Source: Streptomyces shenzhenensis (GTDB lineage: Bacteria > Actinomycetota > Actinomycetes > Streptomycetales > Streptomycetaceae). Taken from it: 64,000 bases of DNA. This document shows positions 8,175 through 15,594 of this stretch, piece after piece (the first letter of the stretch is position 1; each line of letters begins with the position of its first letter). The notes beneath the pieces are model-generated. The model had not been told where the DNA came from, made no database searches, and was given only the letters and a program-made list of their open reading frames with translations. The stretch is from assembly GCF_021462265.1 (NCBI RefSeq), contig NZ_JAJONF010000021.1:62001-126000 (forward strand). Reading direction: 5' to 3'. The position numbers and the translations under genes were made by a program.

Positions 8175-8999
8175 ATGCTCGGGGTCGTGGAAAACCACTC
8201 GTTGCCCCGCACAGCGGCCTTCTTCGACCTGGACAAGACGGTCATTGCGAAGTCGAGCACACTCACGTTCAGCAAGTCGTTCTACCAAGGCGGCCTGATC
8301 AACCGCAGGGCGGCGCTGCGCACCGCGTACTCCCAGTTCGTGTTCCTGGTCGGCGGTATGGACCATGACCAGATGGAGCGCACGCGGGCCTACCTGTCCG
8401 GCCTCGTCCGCGGCTGGAACGTCCAGCAGGTCAAGGAGATCGTCGCCGAGACCCTGCACGACCTGATCGACCCGATCATCTACGACGAGGCCGCCTCCCT
8501 CATCGAGGAGCACCACCGGGCCGGCCGGGACGTCGTGATCGTCTCCACCTCGGGCGCCGAGGTGGTCGAGCCGATCGGCGAACTCCTGGGCGCCGACCGG
8601 GTGGTGGCCACCCGCATGGTCGTCGGGGACGACGGCTGCTACACCGGCGAGGTGGAGTACTACGCGTACGGCCCGACCAAGGCCGACGCAGTCCGCGAAC
8701 TGGCCGCCTCCGAGGGGTACGACCTCGACCGCTGCTACGCGTACAGCGACTCGGCGACCGACGTGCCGATGCTCCAGGCCGTCGGCCACCCCCATGCCGT
8801 GAACCCGGACCGCGCGCTGCGCCGCGAGGCCCTCGCCCGCGGCTGGCCGATCCTGGACTTCCACCGGCCGGTACGGCTCAAGCAGCGGTTCTCCGCACCC
8901 CCGCGCCCCGCTCTGGTCGCCGCGGCGGCCATAGGAGCGGCGGCGGCCACCGCGGGCCTGGTCTGGTACGCCAGCCGACGCCGGAGCACGGTCGCCTGA
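8175..8999 (+). CDS. HAD-IB family phosphatase with C-terminal membrane anchor
   Basis: HAD hydrolase of the SerB-like IB subfamily, 274 residues. Motif I is FFDLDKTVIAKSS, motif II VIVSTSGAE, and the metal-binding motif III/IV is YAYSDSATDVPML. The C-terminus has one hydrophobic helix (PALVAAAAIGAAAATAGLVWYASRR), suggesting membrane attachment with a basic tail. The ATG at 8175 has a weak GGTGGG site. A GTG at 8187 lies just downstream of a TATGCT -10-like box and would be a leaderless start, so the N-terminus may be four residues shorter. The substrate is not evident; streptomycete orthologues are often annotated as morphological-differentiation associated. Confidence 0.9.
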   Translation: MLGVVENHSLPRTAAFFDLDKTVIAKSSTLTFSKSFYQGGLINRRAALRTAYSQFVFLVGGMDHDQMERTRAYLSGLVRGWNVQQVKEIVAETLHDLIDPIIYDEAASLIEEHHRAGRDVVIVSTSGAEVVEPIGELLGADRVVATRMVVGDDGCYTGEVEYYAYGPTKADAVRELAASEGYDLDRCYAYSDSATDVPMLQAVGHPHAVNPDRALRREALARGWPILDFHRPVRLKQRFSAPPRPALVAAAAIGAAAATAGLVWYASRRRSTVA

Positions 9000-9395
9000 A
9001 CCGGCCACGGGCGATCCCGTTCACCGGCCGAGCCGCTTCCGCCCCTTTGGGGGACCTTTGGCCCCAAAAGTAAAGAACTGCAGGCAGGACTTCCGCTTAC
9101 TCCCGGCTTGCAGTACAAAAGGGTTAACGGCCCGCGAGACCAAAGGACATCCGAAAGGATCACCTTTAAAACGCATTCGGCCCCACGGACCGAGCATGAA
9201 CACCGGGCACCCACGCGACGTCGACCCGTCGATTACGGGCCAGCCGCACCAGGTGACGGGCAAAGCACCCGACCTGATGGGCGACATATCGAGGACGCTT
9301 GGTAACCCGGTGGACATGCCAGCGGCGGTACGAGAACTCGTACCGCCGCATCCCTTTTCCGAGGCCTCCGAGCCCGGCGTCTCTCCGGACGGGGC
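9000..9395. other. 396-bp intergenic stretch with a probable terminator and an AT-rich patch
   Basis: Just after the HAD gene, bases 9045-9070 can fold with CTTTGGGG pairing with CCCCAAAAG, a plausible terminator. The next 130 bases (about 9065-9190) are unusually A-rich for this genome and carry only short weak frames on both strands. No RBS-led gene is convincing. It could be an RNA gene or a decayed insert. Confidence 0.4.
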
Positions 9396-10220
9396 CTACG
9401 CGGCCCCGCGCTGCAGCGCCTCGCACACCGCCGTCGACTCGCGCACACCCAGTTCCACCGCGCGCCCGCAGTGCGCGATCCAGGCCGCCATCCCTTCCGG
9501 GGTGCCGGAGACGTAGCCGTCCAGGGCCGCCAGGTAGGCGCCGCGGCCCAGTTCGGCGTGGCCGACCTCGGCGGGGCAGACCGCCTTCGGGTCGAGGCCG
9601 CTGCCGATCAGCGCGATCCGCTCGGCCGCGCGCGCGACCAGCCCGTTGCACGAGGTGAAGGGCCGCAGCGCGAGCAGTTCGCCGTGCACCACGGCGGCCG
9701 TCACCAGCGCGGGCGCCTCGCTCCCCGTGACGATCAGCTCGGCAAGCCCGTCCAGACGCCCCGACACCTCGTCGGCATCGGGCAGCGGCAGTTCCACCAG
9801 TGGCTCGTCGACGCCCTCGCCGGCCCGGCGCGGCCGGCCGACCTCGTCGTCCCCCGTCGCGGCCGCCACCAGGTGCAGCCGCGCCAGCACCCGCAACGGC
9901 GACTGCCGCCAGACGGAAAGCAGTTGGCCCGCCTCCGCGGTCAGCCGCAGCGCCGCGCCCACCACGCGCGCGTCGCCGTCCACACCGAAGTCGGAGCGCC
10001 GCCGCACCTCCTCCAGCGCCCAGTCGGCCCCGGACAGCGCGGCGCTGCCCCGGGCGGCACGCAGCGCGGCCTCCGAGGTGACGGCGTTGCTGCGGCGCCG
10101 CATGATCCGGTGCCCGTAGACCCGGTCCACGGCCTTGCGCACGGACTCCACGGACTCGGCCACACCGGGCAGCGCGCCCAGGGCGGCGAGCGGGTCGGCG
10201 GTCGCACCTGTCGTACTCAT
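9396..10220 (-). CDS. Fic-family-like protein (often annotated as oxidoreductase)
   Basis: Soluble 274-residue protein starting MSTTGATADPLAALGALPGV. It resembles the Fic/DOC fold helical region (LVTAAVVHGELLALRPFTSCNGLVARAAERIALIGSGLDPKAV). The canonical Fic motif HPFxxGNG is degenerate here: LRPFTSCNGLVAR has Arg in place of the catalytic His. It may therefore be inactive in AMP transfer or do another job. The ATG at 10220 lies inside a 22-bp palindrome with a TAGTGT -10-like box a few bases upstream, suggesting a leaderless, autoregulated transcript. Divergent from the ParA/CooC-like gene. The true function is unknown. Confidence 0.75.
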   Translation of the reverse strand: MSTTGATADPLAALGALPGVAESVESVRKAVDRVYGHRIMRRRSNAVTSEAALRAARGSAALSGADWALEEVRRRSDFGVDGDARVVGAALRLTAEAGQLLSVWRQSPLRVLARLHLVAAATGDDEVGRPRRAGEGVDEPLVELPLPDADEVSGRLDGLAELIVTGSEAPALVTAAVVHGELLALRPFTSCNGLVARAAERIALIGSGLDPKAVCPAEVGHAELGRGAYLAALDGYVSGTPEGMAAWIAHCGRAVELGVRESTAVCEALQRGAA

Positions 10221-10230
10221 GAGTACGACA
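10209..10230. promoter_or_regulatory. 22-bp perfect palindrome over the start codon of the Fic-like gene
   Basis: The half site is TGTCGTACTCA followed by its exact reverse complement. It covers the leftward ATG and lies 90 bp ahead of the divergent ATPase gene. A dimeric regulator bound here would block the leaderless Fic-like promoter. The regulator is unknown; no regulator gene is adjacent. Confidence 0.7.
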
Positions 10231-10320
10231 CTACGCATCCCGCTCCGGGACTCCACGAAGGAGTGGTCTTCTTCACTCCACATGACACGTACAGCTACTG
10301 CTCGACTACTCTTCGTGAAT

Positions 10321-11301
10321 ATGAAAATTGCTTTCGTCGGAAAGGGCGGCAGCGGCAAGACCACGCTCTCCTCCCTGTTCATCCGCCATCTCGCGGCCGC
10401 CGGCGCACCGGTCGTCGCCGTCGACGCCGACATCAACCAGCACCTGGGCCCCGCGCTCGGCCTCGACGAGACGGAGGCGGAGGCGCTGCCCGCGATGGGC
10501 GAGCAACTCTCACTGATCAAGGACTACCTGCGCGGCCACAACCCGCGCATCGCCTCCGCCGCGACGATGATCAAGACCACCCCGCCCGGCGAGGGTTCGC
10601 GGCTGGTCCGGGTCCGGGAGCCCAACCCGGTGTACGACGCCTGTGCGCGGCCGGTGGAACTCGACGGCGGCGCCGTCCGTTTGATGGTCACCGGGCCCTT
10701 CACGGAAGCCGACCTGGGAGTCTCCTGCTACCACTCCAAGACGGGAGCGGTGGAGCTGTTCCTGAACCACCTCGTCGACGGCCCCGACGAGTACGTCGTG
10801 GTCGACATGACGGCGGGCTCGGACTCGTTCGCCTCCGGCATGTTCACCCGCTTCGACATCACGTTCCTCGTCGCCGAGCCGACCCGGAAGGGGGTCTCCG
10901 TCTACCGCCAGTACAAGGAGTACGCCCGGGACTTCGGCATCGCCCTCAAGGTCGTCGGCAACAAGGTGCAGGGACAGGAGGACATCGACTTCCTGCACTC
11001 GGAGGTCGGGGACGACCTGCTGGTCACGGTCGGGCACTCGGACTGGGTACGCGCCATGGAGAAGGGCCGCCCGCCCCGGTTCGACCTTCTGGAGAACCCC
11101 AACTCCCGTGCCCTGCAAGCCCTCAAGGTAGCCACCGACGCGACATACGAGCTGCGGGACTGGGAGCGGTACACCCGGCAGATGGTCCACTTCCACCTGA
11201 AGAACGCCCTGTCGTGGGGCAACGAGCGCACCGGGGCCGACCTGGCCGCGCAGATCGACCCCGGGTTCGTGCTCGGCGAGGGAGTCGCCGCCCCCGTATG
11301 A
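10321..11301 (+). CDS. CooC/ParA-like P-loop ATPase
   Basis: A 326-residue SIMIBI ATPase starting at ATG 10321 (MKIAFVGKGGSGKTT, deviant Walker A at residues 7-15), with the VDADINQHLGPALG switch and VVDMTAGSDSFASGMFTRFD Walker B-like region. The closest type is CooC-like accessory ATPases for metal insertion or a general ParA/MinD fold. No plasmid-partition partner is present, so a chromosome-partition role is unlikely. It is transcribed divergently from the Fic-like gene, with the shared control region holding the palindrome. The Fic-like/ATPase pair may be functionally linked. Confidence 0.82.
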   Translation: MKIAFVGKGGSGKTTLSSLFIRHLAAAGAPVVAVDADINQHLGPALGLDETEAEALPAMGEQLSLIKDYLRGHNPRIASAATMIKTTPPGEGSRLVRVREPNPVYDACARPVELDGGAVRLMVTGPFTEADLGVSCYHSKTGAVELFLNHLVDGPDEYVVVDMTAGSDSFASGMFTRFDITFLVAEPTRKGVSVYRQYKEYARDFGIALKVVGNKVQGQEDIDFLHSEVGDDLLVTVGHSDWVRAMEKGRPPRFDLLENPNSRALQALKVATDATYELRDWERYTRQMVHFHLKNALSWGNERTGADLAAQIDPGFVLGEGVAAPV

Positions 11302-11327
11302 CGGGCGGCCGGCGCCCGGCCCCGCGC

Positions 11328-12590
11328 CTACTGCCTGACCGCCGGCGCCCCGGGCACCCCCTTGGGTGCCGGGGCGGGTCGCCCGGACAGGAAGGACTCC
11401 CAGCCCTGCCGCGGGGCCTCACCCACGTTCAGGGTCCGCAGCCTCGCCAGGACCTGCGGGTCCTGGGCGTCCAGCCAGTCGGCCAGCTGACGGAAGGAGA
11501 CACAGCGCACGTCGGGCTTGTTGCAGACGTTCGCGACGACGTCGTCGACGGCGCGCATGTAGGTGCCGCCGTTCCAGGACTCGAAGTGGTTGCCGATGAC
11601 GAGCGGTGCGCGGTTGCCGTTGTAGGCACGGTTGAAACCCTGGAGCAGCCCGTCGCGCATCTGGTCGCCCCAGTACTCGTACTTGTCGGGGTCACCCTGG
11701 GTCGATGTGCCGGACTGGTTGACCATGAAGTTGTAGTCCATGGTCAACTGCTCGTAGGAGTGGCCGGGGAAGGGCACGAGCTGCATCGACAGATCCCACA
11801 GCCCTTCCCTCTTCTTGGGCCAGACCTGGTCGTTGACGCCACTGGTGTCGTAGCGGAAGCCCAGCTGGCTCGCCGCCTTCACGAAGTTCTTCTGCCCTTC
11901 CAGGCAGGGGGTGCGGGCGCCGATGAGCTCCTTGTCGTAGTCGAAGGGCAGCGGTGCGGCGTCCTTCATGCCGGTGTTGGTCTTCCAGGTCTTCACGAAC
12001 CGCTCGGCCTGGGCGATCTCGCTCTTCCACTCGGCAACCGACCACTCGCCGACCCCGCCGTCGGGGCCGCAGAAGTGCCCGTTGAAATGGGTGCCGATCT
12101 CGTTGCCCTCCAGCCAGGCCAGCCGTAGCTGCTTGACGGTGTCGGCGATGCCCTGCTCGTCGTTGAAGCCGATCTCGGAGCTACCGGGCGAGTGCTGCGG
12201 GGGCCGGTAGAGGTCACGCTTCTCCTCGGGCAGCATGTAGACGCCGCTGAGGAAGTACGTCATGGTCGCGTGGTTCTCCTTGGCGACCTTGCGGAAATGC
12301 GAGAACAGCTTCTGGCTGTCCTCGCCCGCGCCGTCCCAGGAGAACACCACGAACTGCGGGGGCTTCTCACCGGCCTTCAGTCGCTCGGGCCGGGGCAGAT
12401 GCGGCTGCGCCCCGGTGTACGCGGTGGACCCGTCACCGATCAGACGGACCACGCTCTGGGGCGCCGGCGCTCCCTTCCGCGGGCCGGACGTCCCTAGTTC
12501 GGAGTTGGTACCGGTCGCGCAGCCGGCGACCGACGCGGCACAGGCCGCGGCGGCTACGGCACCGACCGCAATCCTCTGGGTGGCGGCCAC
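11328..12590 (-). CDS. Secreted lipoprotein with polysaccharide-deacetylase-like fold
   Basis: Precursor of 420 residues. The GTG at 12590 follows AAGGTGGG and starts VAATQRIAVGAVAAAACAASVAGC, a signal peptide ending in the lipobox VAGC, so it should be anchored outside the membrane. The body has PPQFVVFSWDGAGEDSQKLFSHF (NodB-like first strand with Asp), NEIGTHFNGHFCG (His pair) and a late NHFESWNGG, as in divergent polysaccharide deacetylases. Substrate unknown; cell-wall or glycan trimming is plausible. It is convergent with the ATPase gene, 26 bp apart. Confidence 0.8.
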   Translation of the reverse strand: MAATQRIAVGAVAAAACAASVAGCATGTNSELGTSGPRKGAPAPQSVVRLIGDGSTAYTGAQPHLPRPERLKAGEKPPQFVVFSWDGAGEDSQKLFSHFRKVAKENHATMTYFLSGVYMLPEEKRDLYRPPQHSPGSSEIGFNDEQGIADTVKQLRLAWLEGNEIGTHFNGHFCGPDGGVGEWSVAEWKSEIAQAERFVKTWKTNTGMKDAAPLPFDYDKELIGARTPCLEGQKNFVKAASQLGFRYDTSGVNDQVWPKKREGLWDLSMQLVPFPGHSYEQLTMDYNFMVNQSGTSTQGDPDKYEYWGDQMRDGLLQGFNRAYNGNRAPLVIGNHFESWNGGTYMRAVDDVVANVCNKPDVRCVSFRQLADWLDAQDPQVLARLRTLNVGEAPRQGWESFLSGRPAPAPKGVPGAPAVRQ

Positions 12591-12729
12591 TTCCGCCCAC
12601 CTTCTTCCTTCTCTCGGCGAACGCCGGTGACGGCGTTTTATGGCGATGTGCCGGGTGTCTGCCGACAGCGCCGCCAAGGTCGCACGGGACCGAGAGAGGG
12701 ATTAATACGACAAGCCGATGAACTGCTCA

Positions 12730-12749
12730 CTTCACCCATGGGGGTGAAG
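12730..12749. promoter_or_regulatory. Inverted repeat in the 338-bp gap ahead of the SulP/carbonic anhydrase gene
   Basis: CTTCACCC, ATGG, GGGTGAAG: 8-bp arms and a 4-bp spacer. It lies in an AT-rich intergenic stretch (about 12700-12830) that also has a TTGACC -35-like box at 12780. It could be an operator for either of the two divergent genes. No binding protein can be named. Confidence 0.45.
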
Positions 12750-12928
12750 AGGTGCCCCATTTGCGCAGTAAATCCATGCTTGACCTTTACTCTGCATTAC
12801 GATTCATTTACCGAACGTTGATTCATCCCGCCACTGCACGCCGTGCCCCACAGCCGCGACCGAGCCCTCGCCCCCTGGTGAGGGGACCCCAGATCCGCGA
12901 CCGCGCTGCCCCGGAAGAGACGGGAAAC

Positions 12929-15346
12929 ATGTCATCAGCCTGCGTCCCCACGCACCAAGAGAGCCTCGGCCTCGCCCGAGCCACAACTGCCAAGGCCGGC
13001 ACCGGAGCTGACCGGGCACAGCGTCCGGCCACGCCCCCGCGGGGCCGCTTCCCCGTCGCGGGGGCCGACCTGTCCGCGTCCGTCGCGGTGTTCCTGATCG
13101 CCCTGCCGCTGTCCCTCGGCATCGCCCTCGCCACCGGCGCCCCGCTCCAGGCCGGCCTGGTCGCGGCGGCCGTCGGCGGACTGGTCGCCGGGCGGCTCGG
13201 CGGCTGCCCGCTCCAGGTCAGCGGTCCCGCCGCCGGACTCACCGTGGTCACCGCGGACCTGATCCACCGGTACGGCTGGCGGGCCACCTGCGGCATCACC
13301 GTCCTCGCCGGGCTGGCCCAGCTGGGCCTGGGCTGCCTGCGCGTGGCCCGCACCGCGCTCGCCGTCAGCCCGGCCGTGGTGCACGGCATGCTCGCCGGCA
13401 TCGGCGTCACCATCGCCGTCGCCCAGCTGCACATCGTCCTCGGCGGCACCCCGCAGAGCTCGGTCCTCGCCAACGTCCTGGCTCTGCCGGCCCAGTTGGC
13501 GAACGTGCACCCGGCCTCCGTGGCGATGAGCGCGCTGACCCTCGCCCTGCTGTTCGGCTGGCCCCGGATCCCGGGCAGAGCCGGCCGGCCGCTGCGTACG
13601 GTCCCGGCCGCCCTGGCCGCCGTCGCCGGTGCCACCGCGACGGCCTCGCTCACCGGGCTCGCCCTACCCCTGGTCGACCTGCCGTCCTGGAGCAGCCACG
13701 CACTGGCGGGGCTGCCCGAGGGACCGGCGCTCGGCCTCGTCGCCGCCGTGCTCACCACCACGCTGGTGTGCAGCGTGCAGTCGCTGCTGGGCGCGGTCGC
13801 CGTGGACAAGCTGGTGGCCGGCCGCACCGGACCCCAGTCCCGCCTCGGCCGCTCCGACCTGGACCGGGAGCTGCTCGGACAGGGCGCGGCCAACATCGTG
13901 TCGGGGGCACTCGGCGGCCTGCCGGTCGCGGGGGTGGCGGTGCGCAGTTCGGCGAATGTGCGATCCGGTGCCGTGAGCCGGAACTCCACGATGCTGCACG
14001 GCGTTCTCGTAGTAGTCGCCGCGCTGCTGATGGTCCCGGTCCTGGATCTCATCCCGCTCGCCTCGCTCGCCGCCCTGGTGATGGCCGTCGGCATCCAGAT
14101 GGTGTCCCTGCACCACATCCGCACGGTGACCCGCCACCGCGAAGTGCTGGTGTACGCCGTCACCACACTCGGGGTGGTTCTGATCGGTGTCCTGGAGGGC
14201 GTGCTCCTCGGGGTCGCGGTGGCCGTCGCCGTCGCCCTGCGCCGCCTCGCCCGCACCCGCATCACCCACGAGGAGAAGGGAGGAGTCCATCACGTACACG
14301 TAGGGGGACAGCTGACATTCCTCGCGGTGCCCCGGCTCAGCAGAGTCCTGCATCTCGTACCCCAGGGCGCCCACGCCGTGGTGGAGCTGGAAGGTTCGTT
14401 CATGGACCACGCGGCGTACGAGTCACTGCGGGACTGGCGCAGGGCCCACACCGCGCGGGGCGGCTCCGCCGAACTGACGGGCTGCCGCGTGGGCGTCCGC
14501 GCACCGGAGTACGGCCACGCACCGCGGCACAGGCACCGCACCGAGCCGCACACAGGTCACGTTCCCGAGCCGCACACGGGTCACGGTCCCGAGCCCCGTG
14601 CAGGTCACGGTCCCGAACCCCGCGCAGATCTCGCTCTCCGACTCGGGAAGCCGGCCGGGGCGGGTCATGAACTCGCTCGCGGGATCAGCGAGTTCCAGCG
14701 GGACACCGCGCCCCTGGTGCGGGCGGAGCTGGCCCGGCTGGCGCGCGAGGGGCAGCGGCCGTCACAGCTCTTCCTCACCTGCGCCGACTCCCGGCTCGTC
14801 ACCTCGATGATCACTTCCAGTGGCCCGGGCGACCTGTTCGTCGTCCGCAACGTGGGCAACCTGGTCCCTCTTCCGGGTGACGAGAACGGGGACGACTCGG
14901 TGGCGGCCGCGATCGAGTACGCGGTGGACGTGCTGAGGGTGCGGTCCATCACGGTGTGCGGGCACTCCGGGTGCGGGGCGATGCAGGCGCTGCTCGGCTC
15001 GGGGAGCAGGGGCGCGGCGACCCCGCTCGGGCGGTGGCTGCGGCACGGGCTGCCGAGCCTGGCCAGGCTGGCCGACGAGGGCCGTCCGGGGGCCCGGCTG
15101 GCCGGACGGGCGCCGGCGGACACGGCGGAGCGGCTGTGCCTGACGAACGTGGTCCAGCAGCTGGAGCATCTGCGGGCGCACGACTCGGTGGCCCGGGCGC
15201 TGGCGGCGGGCGAGCTGGAGCTGCACGGGATGTACTTCCACGTGGGCGAGGCGCAGGCGTATCTGCTGAGCAGGGGCGGTGCGGACGCGGAGGAAGGGGT
15301 GTTCCAGGGGGTACCCGGCACGGAGGAGCTTCCCAGCCCGGCGTGA
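12929..15346 (+). CDS. SulP-family transporter fused to STAS and beta-carbonic anhydrase
   Basis: Fusion of 805 residues. Residues about 45-430 are a SulP anion transporter with 10 or more hydrophobic helices (SASVAVFLIALPLSLGIALA). A short STAS domain follows (HHVHVGGQLTFLAVPRLSR, ELEGSFMDHAAYESL). A linker of 8-residue repeats of the type EPHTGHVP connects to a complete beta-carbonic anhydrase with zinc and active-site residues C618-x-D620-x-R622 and H679-x2-C682. It probably couples bicarbonate transport with CO2 hydration at the membrane. The ATG at 12929 is chosen for MSSACVPT behind a GGAAGAG-like site. Such fusions are known in actinobacteria; ion specificity is inferred. Confidence 0.92.
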   Translation: MSSACVPTHQESLGLARATTAKAGTGADRAQRPATPPRGRFPVAGADLSASVAVFLIALPLSLGIALATGAPLQAGLVAAAVGGLVAGRLGGCPLQVSGPAAGLTVVTADLIHRYGWRATCGITVLAGLAQLGLGCLRVARTALAVSPAVVHGMLAGIGVTIAVAQLHIVLGGTPQSSVLANVLALPAQLANVHPASVAMSALTLALLFGWPRIPGRAGRPLRTVPAALAAVAGATATASLTGLALPLVDLPSWSSHALAGLPEGPALGLVAAVLTTTLVCSVQSLLGAVAVDKLVAGRTGPQSRLGRSDLDRELLGQGAANIVSGALGGLPVAGVAVRSSANVRSGAVSRNSTMLHGVLVVVAALLMVPVLDLIPLASLAALVMAVGIQMVSLHHIRTVTRHREVLVYAVTTLGVVLIGVLEGVLLGVAVAVAVALRRLARTRITHEEKGGVHHVHVGGQLTFLAVPRLSRVLHLVPQGAHAVVELEGSFMDHAAYESLRDWRRAHTARGGSAELTGCRVGVRAPEYGHAPRHRHRTEPHTGHVPEPHTGHGPEPRAGHGPEPRADLALRLGKPAGAGHELARGISEFQRDTAPLVRAELARLAREGQRPSQLFLTCADSRLVTSMITSSGPGDLFVVRNVGNLVPLPGDENGDDSVAAAIEYAVDVLRVRSITVCGHSGCGAMQALLGSGSRGAATPLGRWLRHGLPSLARLADEGRPGARLAGRAPADTAERLCLTNVVQQLEHLRAHDSVARALAAGELELHGMYFHVGEAQAYLLSRGGADAEEGVFQGVPGTEELPSPA

Positions 15347-15493
15347 GCCGAGGGCGCCCGGGGCTGTCGGCGCCGCACGGGCCGGCACCGGCACCGGCCG
15401 GTCCGGCGTGCCACGGCCCACCCCGAAACCGGCCGGCTCGGCGGGCCCGACCGCCGGCCCGCGGCGCCCGGCCCGGACTCACCCCACCACCCC

Positions 15494-15509
15494 ATAGGTC
15501 TAAACCAAT
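15494..15509. promoter_or_regulatory. DasR-box-like site upstream of acetyl-CoA synthetase
   Basis: The sequence ATAGGTCTAAACCAAT matches 12 of 16 positions of the DasR responsive element ACTGGTCTAGACCACT. It lies 86-101 bp before the acsA start in an AT-rich promoter-like patch. DasR is the GlcNAc-sensing GntR regulator of Streptomyces. Acetate freed from GlcNAc would be activated by this enzyme, so the link is biologically sensible but unproven. Confidence 0.45.
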
Positions 15510-15594
15510 TATTCGACGGCCCTTGTCACCGGGGCCCCTGGTCTGATGAGCTGTGGCCTGGGACACAACGGACACCCTTCGAAAGGGAGATGTC

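Noticed and set aside
7681..8298. Several overlapping short frames in the tad-HAD gap
   Set aside because: No ribosome site, poor codon bias, and a strong RNA hairpin instead.
9021..9317. 98-codon minus-strand frame after the HAD gene
   Set aside because: Codon use unlike the genome, no ribosome site, sits in an A-rich noncoding patch.
14530..14640. CRISPR-like repeats near 14.5 kb
   Set aside because: 24-bp units without spacers that lie inside the SulP-anhydrase frame and encode the EPHTGHVP linker.
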